Assembly: GCF_000424385.1 (NCBI RefSeq)
Contig: NZ_KE384180.1
Coordinates: 1-64,000 of the forward strand
Direction: 5' to 3'
Origin: Butyrivibrio sp. LC3010
GTDB lineage: Bacteria > Bacillota > Clostridia > Lachnospirales > Lachnospiraceae
DNA: 64,000 bases
A program made the translations under genes and the position numbers. This document shows positions 44,680-53,959 of this stretch, in pieces (position 1 is the stretch's first letter; the number at the start of each line of letters is the position of its first letter). The notes below the pieces were generated by a model that did not search any database, was not told the origin of the DNA, and saw nothing but the letters and a program-made list of their open reading frames with translations.

Positions 44680-45111
44680 TGATTCCTCCGCATTCACTTA
44701 CGATTTCCTCAAACGCCGCTGCATAGCACTCCTCAGGGATCATGGGCCAGTTGCACTCGCCGTATTTCTCATAGTGATTGGGAGGCTGTTAAAAAACTCA
44801 ACATCCTCTTTAGTAAGGTGCTTATGCGCATACCTAAGTATTCCTATGGTACTGGGATATGCGTCCCATTCCGGGTAGTCTTCACCAAGCTCATCTATCT
44901 GATAGTTTTCCTTGTTTCCTCTTAAAAAATAGCAAGTATGACTATCACGCAGATCATAGAGCATTTTCATGGTCTCTTCTATTCCCGGAAACTCTCCGGT
45001 GTAGTCGCCCAAAAAACAATATGCATCTATGTCCTTACTCTCTAGAAAATTTAAACACTCTCTGAGTGCAATATGATTTCCATGAATGTCTGATAAAACT
45101 GCAATATTCAT
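44680..45111 (-). pseudogene. metallophosphoesterase with internal deletion
   Basis: The N-terminal 113 residues are good calcineurin-like phosphodiesterase sequence (LSDIHGN, FLGDYTG, LRGNKE), up to FFNSLPI. The frame then ends at ASATGP. In another frame the DNA continues HYEKYGECNWPMIPEECYAAAF (about 44690-44762), which looks like the natural C-terminus of such proteins. A block of roughly 100 codons containing the GHSH-type motifs has been lost. Not functional as an enzyme. Confidence 0.7.
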
Positions 45112-45122
45112 ACAGCCTCCAA

Positions 45123-45587
45123 TTATTCAAACCACTTTGCCTTCATCACAAAATTCGCAGCTGTATAATATCCGGCTTTTCCATAGTACTTTTCATGCAT
45201 CTCGTCATTTACTGCCTGCAGTTCTACGCAAGATGCGCCCTTTTCTTTAGCGCGCTGTTCCAATTCATTTAATAAAAAGCTGCCAAGTCCCTGATTCTGA
45301 AAATCCTTGGCAATGACTATCTCTTCCAGCGTATAACCCACAATATCGTCATACTGCTTGAAAAAACCCATTACAAAGCCAATCACCTGATCATCCTTTT
45401 CCAAAACCAGGCCGTAAGAATCTTCCATTGAAAGAACCTGATGGATTCTTTTTCCTGCAGTAGTTTCTGTCCAGCAGCCATCTTCATTTTCATTGTAATA
45501 AGTGATATACAGCGGCAAAACGCTAGGTATATCATCAATCTTTATTTCCCTTATCTGTTTTTCAGCTTCTAATCTTGTAGGTAACAT
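45123..45587 (-). CDS. GNAT acetyltransferase
   Basis: 154 residues. EEIVIAKDFQNQGLGSFLLNELE is the acetyl-CoA-binding motif, followed by CVELQAVNDEMHEKYYGKAGYYTA, the GNAT closing motif. An N-acetyltransferase of unknown substrate, full length for the family. It lies upstream of the phosphoesterase remnant and may share its transcript. Confidence 0.85.
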   Translation of the reverse strand: MLPTRLEAEKQIREIKIDDIPSVLPLYITYYNENEDGCWTETTAGKRIHQVLSMEDSYGLVLEKDDQVIGFVMGFFKQYDDIVGYTLEEIVIAKDFQNQGLGSFLLNELEQRAKEKGASCVELQAVNDEMHEKYYGKAGYYTAANFVMKAKWFE

Positions 45588-45646
45588 AACTCTCCTTAAC
45601 TATTATTCCTTCTATCCCGCCATGAATGCCTTCTACATCCGTTTTC

Positions 45647-46447
45647 TTATGATTTATCAATACTCATGATCCTGGTCTTCAATAGACGCTTTCTTAAACT
45701 ATTATCAAAATAGTAGATATTCTCGATCTCTCTATTAGCCACAACGCAGCTATCATCCCAGCCATAACGCCTGCACAGAGCCTTATTAAAACCATAATGG
45801 GAAATGGGTTTATCCTCAGAAACATTTATAATTCCAACATAATCCCCGGTGGCAAGTTCAATTACGGCATCTGCCAGCTCATTCACCTCAACTATGCTAA
45901 ATAGAATGTTGTCAGCCCTGACGTACTGCTGCCCTAAGTCCACATGCTCTTTTAACTTGCAGCTCCTTACATCCATCTCGCCGTAAGGATTGATCCCATA
46001 TATGCTGCCTGGGCGGACAATGCAGTAATCCCGCATCTTTCTTATGACATTCTCGGACTTTATCTTGCCGTTAAAATAGTGATGGTTGTACATCTCTTCT
46101 GACCTTAGAAAAGGTGTCACATCCTCGGTCATATTCTTTTCATAGGCTACTGAAGTAGAGATAAAAATAAACCTCGTATCTCCGATTGCATCCCGCAGCG
46201 CAGGCATTACCTTTTCTGCTATTTCCTCTTCTGCGTCATGGTTCATAACTGTCCAGATGATGACATCGGGAGCAAAATCACGCACAATCTCAAGTAGTCT
46301 TTGAGAGTCCATAACATCAAGCTCTGCAAAATCATCCTGCTTTTTATGCTGACTGTATGTGCCAAGCACCTCAGCGCCTGCATTTTTTAATTTGTAATAT
46401 ATAGTTCCACCAAGAAATCCACTGGCTCCTATTATCATGGCCTTCAT
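45647..46447 (-). CDS. RmlD/epimerase-like NAD(P)-binding protein
   Basis: 266 residues. Rossmann motif GASGFLGG (8-15), then VIIWTVMNHDAEEE, STSVAYE and the YNHHYFNGKIKSE stretch, where an extended-SDR YxxxK is expected, although here it reads YFNGK. The family reduces or epimerises nucleotide sugars. Its ATG overlaps the stop of the methyltransferase gene by 4 bp, so the two are coupled. Confidence 0.75.
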   Translation of the reverse strand: MKAMIIGASGFLGGTIYYKLKNAGAEVLGTYSQHKKQDDFAELDVMDSQRLLEIVRDFAPDVIIWTVMNHDAEEEIAEKVMPALRDAIGDTRFIFISTSVAYEKNMTEDVTPFLRSEEMYNHHYFNGKIKSENVIRKMRDYCIVRPGSIYGINPYGEMDVRSCKLKEHVDLGQQYVRADNILFSIVEVNELADAVIELATGDYVGIINVSEDKPISHYGFNKALCRRYGWDDSCVVANREIENIYYFDNSLRKRLLKTRIMSIDKS

Positions 46448-47256
46448 ACTCTTCCTCCAAAATTACGCACGCCTTTTGCTATGAACATGCCATATTCCTT
46501 TGGCAGATCAATAGCTCCGTCCACCGCATGCTCTTTTAATATCCAAGCGATCCTATCCACAGGAATATCCATTATCGTCTTAAAAGATGCAAGGCTGCAC
46601 AGATAATCAACAAGGTCCTCTATATCTGTCACATGAAGTGAATCCCCGTAAATTCTTCCTTCCACATCTGCAAAAGCCTTTTTCAGCATGTCGCCGCCAT
46701 TTTTCATAGTGAAGTTATGGTTTGGATTAAAGCTCTCGCCCCCAAGTTCAAACCACTTAGCAAGTATGTCTGTAAAGTTATTTTCCCCAAGCGTCGCCGT
46801 ATAAAAAACTCCGTCGTCCTTCAAAACTCTTCGAACTTCGCTGATTCCTTTCATGATATCCGGCACGTGGTACAGCATGGAATTTGCTATAACCACATCA
46901 AAAGAGTCATCTTCGAAGGGGAGGTCCTGTATATCAGCCTGTTTGTACTCCAGATTTTTTCTCTCTCCAAGATTTCCTTTTGCTGTAGCAAGCATTCCTT
47001 CCGAAAAGTCGGTTAAAACAAACTTGCCAAACTTATCCACAAGTTCATCCCTTCCCATCCACAAACTTCCTGTGCCGCAGCCAAGTTCCAGCACCTTCAT
47101 GGCTTCAGCTATTTCATAATTTGACACTATCCAATTTCCGTATCCCAGCTTATTTGTGGAATATTTATCGTGAAAAGATAACCTGGTATCTAATCCTTTT
47201 GATGTGGCATACTGCGCCTTTACTGCTTCTGAATCATTTGAACTTCCTATCTGCAT
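46444..47256 (-). CDS. class I SAM-dependent methyltransferase
   Basis: 270 residues from the ATG at 47256 (GGAGG upstream). SAM motif I VLELGCGTGSLW, acidic turn LTDFSEGML, motif II/III PFEDDSFDVVIANSMLYHV and VRRVLKDDGVFY. A small-molecule methyltransferase of the UbiE/Methyltransf_11 type. Coupled to the epimerase-like gene, so both may act on one metabolite. Confidence 0.85.
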   Translation of the reverse strand: MQIGSSNDSEAVKAQYATSKGLDTRLSFHDKYSTNKLGYGNWIVSNYEIAEAMKVLELGCGTGSLWMGRDELVDKFGKFVLTDFSEGMLATAKGNLGERKNLEYKQADIQDLPFEDDSFDVVIANSMLYHVPDIMKGISEVRRVLKDDGVFYTATLGENNFTDILAKWFELGGESFNPNHNFTMKNGGDMLKKAFADVEGRIYGDSLHVTDIEDLVDYLCSLASFKTIMDIPVDRIAWILKEHAVDGAIDLPKEYGMFIAKGVRNFGGRV

Positions 47257-47339
47257 TGTGTAATCCTCCTGTTGTTTCGTTTTTTCAAATGATAAAGGCT
47301 GCCCCAAGGGCAAAGTCAATAACAACAATTGTACCTTGA

Positions 47340-47669
47340 AAATATCAAAATCAGTTTTTGGAACAAAGAAAGCCTTAGTAGGCTATCCAGGTTCATTGAA
47401 ATGATTGACAATACTATTGAGCTGCGTGTGGTATCCTCACGCTTTGTCATAATCAGACCCAGTCCATGACTGTGCTTTGATAATCCAAATATACGCCGGG
47501 CTTCGATTCTGTCTACGCTATCAATGTACTCTGTTCGCTTATCGATAACTGTGTCCTTACCTGGGCGCCCTAGAGCTGGGCCAGCAAGTCTTATTCCAAG
47601 ATCCTTGCAGTAAGCAAGATTGATTCTGTTTCGGTATCTTATACATGGGATTCTCCGCGAAAAGTGCAA
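47340..47669 (-). pseudogene. IS5/IS1182-type transposase, C-terminal remnant
   Basis: The frame contains YRNRINLAYCKDLGIRLAGP, ALGRP, DKRTEYIDSVDRIEARRIFG, HSHGLGLIMTKREDTTRSSI: the C-terminal DDE region (with the catalytic Glu in RIEARR) of IS5-group transposases. There is no start or N-terminal half. A remnant of an insertion element in the otherwise gene-poor 47257-48162 stretch. Confidence 0.75.
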
Positions 47670-47780
47670 GGTTTTTGAAGCAAAAGTAATGATCTCCTTG
47701 CATTTATTATCTCACGGATTGCCCGTAAAGTCAGTAAATATCAGTAGTTATTAATTATTGAGCACGCACCACTAAAAATT

Positions 47781-47808
47781 CCCCCGGAAATGCACTATTT
47801 CCGGGAGG
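47781..47808. repeat. second copy of the CCCGGAAATGYACTATTTCC hairpin
   Basis: Same stem and loop as 22672-22700 with one loop change (TGCACTA). No neighbouring gene needs a terminator exactly here apart from the small frame at 47848, so it looks like a dispersed palindromic repeat. Confidence 0.55.
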
Positions 47809-47847
47809 GTTCCATGTCTGAAGGATGCTTGCAATTTAATTACCGAC

Positions 47848-48056
47848 TCACTCTGTTTTAGATGAAGCTTTCCTGAATGCAATCTGTTTAAACAGATTGA
47901 AAATACCGCTTTTAACCGCATTATTATCATGATCAACCATCCTGTTCTTGGTAGCATCGCTATAGTTATTGCCAAGGCGTCTTGTAATCGTCACATACAT
48001 AAACACATTGACTATAAAAAAAACATAGCCATGAGAATAATAATGATCTTCTTCAT
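47848..48056 (-). pseudogene. small membrane protein split at a T8 run
   Basis: AAGGAGATCTGGCT precedes an ATG encoding MKKIIIILMAMFFL-stop. In the next frame, entered at the run of eight T (plus-strand A8 at 48016-48023), the sequence continues IVNVFMYVTITRRLGNNYSD down to SSKTE. One extra T would give a single-TM protein of about 70 residues. Mutation or slippage-controlled expression are both possible. Confidence 0.5.
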
Positions 48057-48162
48057 AGCCAGATCTCCTTGGAAACAAAATATTTGCTTTTTTGATTTTT
48101 TATGATATGATTCTATCTTAAAAATCATTTGTTTATTTTTTTTGTAAGAAACGAGTCATTAT

Positions 48163-49068
48163 ATGATAATAGTAGTACCAATAATTCTAATCATTTTATA
48201 TCTTTTTGTCTGCGCAATACTTGCAAGATCTATGGGACTTGTTAAATGCATCGATCCCAGCATAGCATATCAGAAAGAAAATCGTAGACATTTTCTGGAT
48301 GGTTATAAGAACTGGAAAAAGGAAGAATATATAATTAAATCCTTTGACGGCTATGAGCTACATGCAACATATATTCCTTCAGCCATACCTTCCAAAAAAT
48401 ACGTTATTCTGGTTCATTCATCAACTTATTGCAGAATTGGAGGAATCAAATATTTTAACATATTCCAAAAAATGGGATATAATGGTATTCTCTTTGATCT
48501 TCGTGGGCATGGTGATAACAAAAAGTCTCCATCAACATGGGGCATCAAGGAAAGCAAGGATCTTCTTAGTGTGATAAATGATACAGTTAACCGTTTCGGG
48601 AATGATATCAAAATAGGCGTACACGGCGAGTGCCTTGGCGGTGTGACTGCTCTTACCGCTCTTAAGTATAATCCTCATATTTCTTTTGTTATCGCTGACA
48701 GCTGCTACAATTCACTTTATTCACTTCTTTGCAAGCTTGCTCAGCAGGTAGCACATGTATCACCTGTACTTTTTGATCCGGCGGAGATTTTTTTCAAGCT
48801 TATGTTCGGATTCTCTTATAAAAACATTTTTACAAAAGACAGCCTTAAAGGCAATACAATTCCGGTATGCTTCATTCAAGGAGACAGTGATTGCGTTGTA
48901 CCTGTAAATGATACTATGGAACTTGAGTCCGCAACCAAGGGCTATACAGAAATGCACATATTTGAAGGCGCAGATCATACTCGCAATATCCTTGTTGACG
49001 CAGAGCGTTATGAAGCAATAATCAAACACTTCTTGTACAGTGTCAAATGTCTGGAGCTTGCCGCTTAA
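48163..49068 (+). CDS. membrane-anchored alpha/beta-hydrolase with Cys nucleophile
   Basis: 301 residues: an N-terminal membrane helix (IIVVPIILIILYLFVCAIL), then an alpha/beta-hydrolase domain with VILVHSSTY, LFDLRGHGDN, the nucleophile elbow GVHGECLGG (C157 where Ser is usual), acid in IQGDSDCVVP and His in EGADHTRN. The fold matches YqkD-like hydrolases. The Cys could act as in dienelactone hydrolase or make it inactive. Substrate unknown. Confidence 0.8.
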   Translation: MIIVVPIILIILYLFVCAILARSMGLVKCIDPSIAYQKENRRHFLDGYKNWKKEEYIIKSFDGYELHATYIPSAIPSKKYVILVHSSTYCRIGGIKYFNIFQKMGYNGILFDLRGHGDNKKSPSTWGIKESKDLLSVINDTVNRFGNDIKIGVHGECLGGVTALTALKYNPHISFVIADSCYNSLYSLLCKLAQQVAHVSPVLFDPAEIFFKLMFGFSYKNIFTKDSLKGNTIPVCFIQGDSDCVVPVNDTMELESATKGYTEMHIFEGADHTRNILVDAERYEAIIKHFLYSVKCLELAA

Positions 49069-49075
49069 TTATACA

Positions 49076-49110
49076 AGAGCTATCATATCACCCTTGATAA
49101 TGATAGCTCT
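49076..49110. terminator. terminator after the hydrolase gene
   Basis: AGAGCTATCAT (49076-49086) pairs with ATGATAGCTCT (49100-49110), 8 bp after the stop. Confidence 0.65.
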
Positions 49111-49153
49111 GCCTGATGGTCTTCGGAAAACAAAATCTGTTTTTTATAGTCTT

Positions 49154-49252
49154 TTAAATCAATTTCAAACAGTAATCCAACTCCACATCCTTACCTATAT
49201 GATCGGGAGACCAGGGGATATAATAATCTACAGGTACCCCTTTCTTATTCAC
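49154..49252 (-). other. 32-codon reading frame after the ABC gene
   Basis: A GTG-start frame overlapping the ABC stop encodes VNKKGVPVDYYIPWSPDHIG and ends at 49154. It looks protein-like and may be the C-terminal remnant of a lost gene. Its ribosome-binding site is weak. Confidence 0.25.
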
Positions 49253-50907
49253 GAAATTCGTCCGCCTTCCATCACCAATGTTTTCTCTGCAATCCTCATG
49301 GTTGACTCTCTATGAGATACAAGGAGGACAGTCTTTTCTCTCCCTTCTTCTTTAAGAGATTTCAGAATCACAGCTTCATTGAGACTATCAAGATTGCTTG
49401 TTGGTTCGTCGAGAAGCATAAACGGTGCATTATGAAGAAACGCCCTTGCAAGTCCTATTCTCTGCCTCTCGCCTCCGGACAAGGTGCTTCCCAATTCTCC
49501 AACTTCAGTTTCATAGCCCTTCGGAAGCGTCATAATAAAGTCATGTATAGAAGCCTTTTTGCATGCCTTCACAACTTCTTCGTCAGTTGCATCAAGTTTT
49601 CCGATGCGGATATTGTTACCAATCGTATCTTTGAAAAGCTCTGTTTCCTGAGTCATGTAGCTTTCCATGTCCCGAAGATCCGCTGTGTTTATCTCACTTA
49701 CATTTCTTCCGGATACCGAGATTTCTCCATTACAGGCATTCCAGAATCTCATGAGAAGCTTTAAAAGTGTAGACTTGCCACACCCACTCTTTCCAACAAT
49801 ACCGACAATCTTTCCCTTTGGCACCTGCAGCGATATGTTATTCAGCACATTTTCTCCTGCGTAGGCAAAAGAAACGTTTTTTACTTCCGCACCGTCAAAG
49901 TCTACAGATGCCTTCCCTGTTATGTCTTCCGTCTCCGGTTCTTCATCTATGATTGCAAGGACTCTTGCACCTGAAGCCACTGTACTCTGAAGAGTTGTAC
50001 CAAGTGCCGCAAGTGCGATAACAGGTCCGAAGGATGACATGAGAGCGATCATCGGTATAAGGAATCCGTCAAATCCAATCTGCCCGGCTTGATAAAGCCA
50101 TGCGCAAACCAGCAGCATTGCGATATCGGAGATCAGTATCAGCATATTTGCTATCGCCATGTTGGTTCCGGTAAGCTTACTCAAAACTCCCTGTCTCTCC
50201 GAAAGTGCTCTCGTTTTATCACTTATCTCTTTCAGTCTCTTTTCTCCAAAGGAATACTGAAGCATATCATCGATCCCTCTTATGCTTTCAAGCATATGTG
50301 CTGAAAGTTCTCCTGACTGCGCCCGAAGTTCATCGCCCGTTGTACCGCTCCGCTTTGAAATGATCATGGGAAGAATCACGCCTACAAGAATAAACGCAAT
50401 CAGTGCGACGATACCAAGAAGCGGGTGAAAGCTTCTGATAAACAGGCACATAATCGTTTCCGATACTATAGCGATGCATATCGGCGAGATAGTATGTGCA
50501 TAAAACACCTCCAGAAGCTCCACATCCGATGTGATGAGAGATATCAGATCTCCTTTATCCCTTCCTTCAAGCTTTGCAGGGCATAGCCTTCTGAGTGCCT
50601 TAAACACTTTGTCTCTTATGATCGCGAGCAGCGTAAATGCTATATAATGATTCGTCCGCTGCTCTGTAAACCTGAATATCGCTCGCAGTATCGCAAATGA
50701 TAAAAGCAGCCATACAAGCGTGTTCCAAGATAGCTTTGTTTGTATCCCAAGCCCTATGAGTATTGCTTCTCCACCAAGTATCGGAATGAACTCTGCTGTA
50801 AGGAAGCCAAGTGTTCCGAGCACGACAGCCAGGATCATAAACCCGGAGAGAGGCTTTACAAGCTTAAGCATTCTGAACAGGATCAGTGCTTTGTTTTGCT
50901 TTTTCAT
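49249..50907 (-). CDS. ABC exporter half-transporter, CydC-like
   Basis: 552 residues: six membrane helices (1-310), then an ATPase with Walker A VGKSGCGKS, signature TLSGGERQRIGLARAF and Walker B PFMLLDEPTSNLD. Its ATG overlaps the stop of the partner gene, so the two form a heterodimeric exporter like CydDC (thiol export for cytochrome bd assembly). No cydAB genes are near, so another export role, for example a peptide or siderophore, is possible. Confidence 0.85.
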   Translation of the reverse strand: MKKQNKALILFRMLKLVKPLSGFMILAVVLGTLGFLTAEFIPILGGEAILIGLGIQTKLSWNTLVWLLLSFAILRAIFRFTEQRTNHYIAFTLLAIIRDKVFKALRRLCPAKLEGRDKGDLISLITSDVELLEVFYAHTISPICIAIVSETIMCLFIRSFHPLLGIVALIAFILVGVILPMIISKRSGTTGDELRAQSGELSAHMLESIRGIDDMLQYSFGEKRLKEISDKTRALSERQGVLSKLTGTNMAIANMLILISDIAMLLVCAWLYQAGQIGFDGFLIPMIALMSSFGPVIALAALGTTLQSTVASGARVLAIIDEEPETEDITGKASVDFDGAEVKNVSFAYAGENVLNNISLQVPKGKIVGIVGKSGCGKSTLLKLLMRFWNACNGEISVSGRNVSEINTADLRDMESYMTQETELFKDTIGNNIRIGKLDATDEEVVKACKKASIHDFIMTLPKGYETEVGELGSTLSGGERQRIGLARAFLHNAPFMLLDEPTSNLDSLNEAVILKSLKEEGREKTVLLVSHRESTMRIAEKTLVMEGGRIS

Positions 50908-52646
50908 GCGATAAAACCTCCCTTCCCGTAGTCCTCAAGTTCTTTCTGTGTATTCCACAGATTTCTGTATACGTTATTCGTTTCAAGAAGATCTACATGC
51001 GTTCCCGATCCGGAGATCCTGCCGTTATCCATCACAAAGATTCTGTCCGCATCCACAACATTCATAAGCCTGTGGGTGATCATGATAACTGTCTTTTTTT
51101 CAGCAAGTTTCTTTATCTCAGAAAGGATAAGTTCCTCACTCTCGATATCAATATTGCTTGTAGCCTCGTCAAATATATATACCTTCGCATCGTGAAGGAT
51201 TGCTCTTGCCAAAGCAAGCCTCTGTTTCTGCCCACCGGAAAGGTTTCCCGCATTTTCCGTAAGAAGAGTGTCCAGTCCTTTTTCTTCCTTGAAGAATCCG
51301 TCTATATTACACTCAGTCAGCACATTCCAAAGTTCTTCCTCTGATGCCTCAGGATTCGCCAAAAGAAGGTTTTCCCGCACAGTTCCTTTGAAGAACGTAC
51401 TGCCAATACCTACATAGTTGATATTCATAAAAAGATTATCTTCGTTGATATCAAAAACGTTTATTCCGGCAATAGTAAGAGTTCCCTGCTTAATCGTATT
51501 TCGTCCCATGATAAGAGATGCGATGGTTGATTTACCACTTCCGCTCTCCCCCACGATACCTGTAAACGTATGCTCTCGGATATCTATTGAAACACTGTCA
51601 AGTACCTGCTTTTCATCATCATAAGAAAAGCAGACATCTGAAAGTCTAATATCCAGACCGGTCTCGGGAAGTCTCGCAGTCTTTTCTTTTGGCTCTTCCT
51701 CGCTTAGGAATTTAAATATTCTATCGCTTGCGGCCATTCCATTCATAGCCACATGGAAGTAGCTACCAAGTTTTCTCATCGGCAGAAAGAAATCCGCTGA
51801 AAGAAGGATCATAAAGACCGTACTCTGAATTGTAAGATTTCCGTCTACAAAGGCCTTTCCCGCAAGCGCAATGCCAAGTGCGGCACCACCGTATGCGAAG
51901 AAATCCATGATGATAATGGAATTGAGCTGCATCGTCAGGACTTTCATGGTAATCCTTCTGAAGTTCTCGGATTCCGCGTTCATCTGTTCGTTCTTATAAG
52001 CATCTGCTTTGTATGTTTTCAGAGTTGTCATCCCCTGAAGGTTTTCGAGGAAGGTGCTTCCAAGCTTCGCATACTGATCCCAGTACTTGGACAGAAGCTT
52101 CTTTGCAATCTTCTGAACCATCATTATAGTTCCCGGGATGAGGGGGACACAGATAAGCAGCACTCCTGCCACCTTGAAACTTCCCGCAAGACCGAACAAC
52201 ACAAACAAGGTGATCGGAGCTATAAATGCGTAGAAAAACTGAGGTACATACTGTCCAAAATAGCTTTCAAGCTGTTCTACCCCTTCCACCGATTCCTGAA
52301 CAAGTTCTGCAGTTGTCGCGTGCTCTCTGTAAGTATTTCCAAGCTGCAGTATCTTTTTATATATCTGCTCTCTCATGACGCGCTTTACAGTCTTCGATGC
52401 GCGATAGCTCATCTCCGTCGTTTCCTTTGTCATGATAAACCGAACAATGAGAACACCTGCAAGTATCACAAGAAAAATAAGCATCTCATTTACGATCATT
52501 TCCTTGCGATACAGCTTTCCTACTACATTTGCGATGACAAAAATCATCACTGCGTTCATCATAAGTTCCAACCATTGGCAGATAATGTTACCCACTATGT
52601 ATTTTTTGCTCTCTGGGCACATAGCCATCAATCTCTTATCAAACAT
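50904..52646 (-). CDS. ABC exporter half-transporter, CydD-like
   Basis: 580 residues: six membrane helices, then Walker A VGESGSGKST, signature NLSGGQKQRLALARAI and Walker B KVYIFDEATSNID. It pairs with the downstream CydC-like subunit (4-bp overlap). The arrangement and length match CydD. The gene lies directly behind a broken methyltransferase and an operator-like palindrome at 53157. Confidence 0.85.
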   Translation of the reverse strand: MFDKRLMAMCPESKKYIVGNIICQWLELMMNAVMIFVIANVVGKLYRKEMIVNEMLIFLVILAGVLIVRFIMTKETTEMSYRASKTVKRVMREQIYKKILQLGNTYREHATTAELVQESVEGVEQLESYFGQYVPQFFYAFIAPITLFVLFGLAGSFKVAGVLLICVPLIPGTIMMVQKIAKKLLSKYWDQYAKLGSTFLENLQGMTTLKTYKADAYKNEQMNAESENFRRITMKVLTMQLNSIIIMDFFAYGGAALGIALAGKAFVDGNLTIQSTVFMILLSADFFLPMRKLGSYFHVAMNGMAASDRIFKFLSEEEPKEKTARLPETGLDIRLSDVCFSYDDEKQVLDSVSIDIREHTFTGIVGESGSGKSTIASLIMGRNTIKQGTLTIAGINVFDINEDNLFMNINYVGIGSTFFKGTVRENLLLANPEASEEELWNVLTECNIDGFFKEEKGLDTLLTENAGNLSGGQKQRLALARAILHDAKVYIFDEATSNIDIESEELILSEIKKLAEKKTVIMITHRLMNVVDADRIFVMDNGRISGSGTHVDLLETNNVYRNLWNTQKELEDYGKGGFIA

Positions 52647-52717
52647 TTACTACACACCTCTAAACTGACAGGCCTGTTATGCCGTAATCGACAAACCTTT
52701 CAGCAAACTTCTTGCAA

Positions 52718-53119
52718 TCACTGTAATCCAAGGTTTACTCTCATGATGGTCTGTCTTAATCTTCGAAAAGCCTGCGCACACGGTTTTTTCTTTGCAACAG
52801 CATTACTTAATGCACCGCTGCCACAGCCAACATCAAGACATTTACCACCATCAGGGATAACCACATATGATGAAACTCCATCGATAATCTGCTTTGACAT
52901 CTGCCTCGTGCCGTTGTAGGAAAAAGCTCTGTACATCAGAAACATCCATAGTGTCATTATTGCGCATAGAATCGAAATAACCTGCAGTACTATTCCTATA
53001 ATCGAATCAATCCCAACTATAGCTATAATAACACAGAATACTACAGTGGCTGCAAGTGATCCCAGCACCATGCCCTTCGACATCCAATTCTTATAATCTG
53101 CTTTCATACCGTCCTCCAA
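52718..53119 (-). pseudogene. membrane-anchored methyltransferase, truncated
   Basis: 133 residues: two membrane helices (about 18-65), then the start of a SAM-binding fold, SYVVIPDGGKCLDVGCGSGA, which breaks off after LSNAVAKK. Another frame downstream carries a plausible tail (ERFVDYGITGL to about 52670). About 100 codons of the catalytic domain are missing, the same internal-deletion pattern as the phosphoesterase at 44680. Confidence 0.65.
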
Positions 53120-53156
53120 TCGTTTAACTTTATCTGCAGTTTCATAATATCACTTT

Positions 53157-53176
53157 ATGTTAGTTATTGCTAACAT
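53157..53176. promoter_or_regulatory. ATGTTAG-N6-CTAACAT palindrome
   Basis: Perfect 7-bp arms with a 6-bp spacer, 38 bp upstream of the methyltransferase remnant and its ABC operon. Geometry suits a MarR- or metalloregulator-type dimer. Nothing else is visible between 53177 and 53323. Confidence 0.45.
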
Positions 53177-53323
53177 CATCTCAAAAAAGATGCCCTGCAC
53201 AAAATTCTGGTTACTGATATGCCCATACCCGCTTCCTGTTTCTGAAAGCTAGCAAAAACGATCTCCAAACAATCATCAGCTATGCCTTATCTGTCGAACG
53301 TCCATTTGTGAGATATCCCCTTA

Positions 53324-53767
53324 TTACAATTCAAGAATCTCCAGTAGTTCTTTTGTCAGATATTCCTTCAATATCTTATCTGCATCCACACTTCCGAAGC
53401 CATGATAGAACTCCTCCGCTACTCCACCGGCAATTGCTCCGAATGTATCACTATCACAGGGCAGACTATAGATATTTCTGATAAAAGACTCATAATCTGT
53501 ACTCTCATAAAAACACCTCATGGCTGCAGGAACTGATCCCTGACAGCTGACATCCCACTTGTAACGCGGTCTCATTTCATCAAGGCTATAGCCAATGCTG
53601 TACTTATAATCCTTTACCGGATACTGCTCAAGGACATACTCATAGATTTCCTGCCTGGATTTATCATGACGTGCCATCCAGATACATGTTGATGTCACAA
53701 CCGCTCCTTTTATCCCTTCAGGATGATTGTGAGATACGGCTGCCACCTCCATAGCCCTCTTCTGCAT
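53324..53767 (-). pseudogene. ADP-ribosylglycohydrolase, C-terminal part
   Basis: 147 residues matching the second half of DraG-type ADP-ribosylglycohydrolases: SHNHPEGIKGA and the metal-binding SDTFGAIAGG near the end. The first roughly 100 residues with the other metal ligands are absent, and MQKRAMEVAA starts inside a helix. Probably inactive. With the broken macro-domain gene at 23349 it is the second decayed ADP-ribose gene here. Confidence 0.75.
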
Positions 53768-53855
53768 CCCCGGCCTGCGCGCCAGCCGTGTTTTACTCTT
53801 ATCATGTGGTGTTGTTTAGCTTGTAAGGTAATGTTACTTTATTTGGGAAAAAAAT

Positions 53856-53876
53856 AGGTCGCACGAGAGGCGACCT
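53856..53876 (-). terminator. terminator downstream of 53885-54325
   Basis: AGGTCGC and GCGACCT form the stem, followed on the minus strand by ATTTTTTT. Confidence 0.75.
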
Positions 53877-53884
53877 TGAAAAAA

Positions 53885-53944
53885 CTATTTTGTCTCTCTT
53901 GAAAGCGGATCAAGACCGTAATCAAAGAGCACCATGTGTTCCAT
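53885..53944 (-). CDS. 19-residue reading frame with good ribosome-binding site
   Basis: ACGGAGAT stands 3-5 nt before an ATG that encodes MEHMVLFDYGLDPLSRETK. It lies between the hypothetical gene at 53960 and a terminator. Either a very short peptide gene or a deletion remnant. Confidence 0.3.
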   Translation of the reverse strand: MEHMVLFDYGLDPLSRETK

Positions 53945-53959
53945 ATATCTCCGTTTGCT

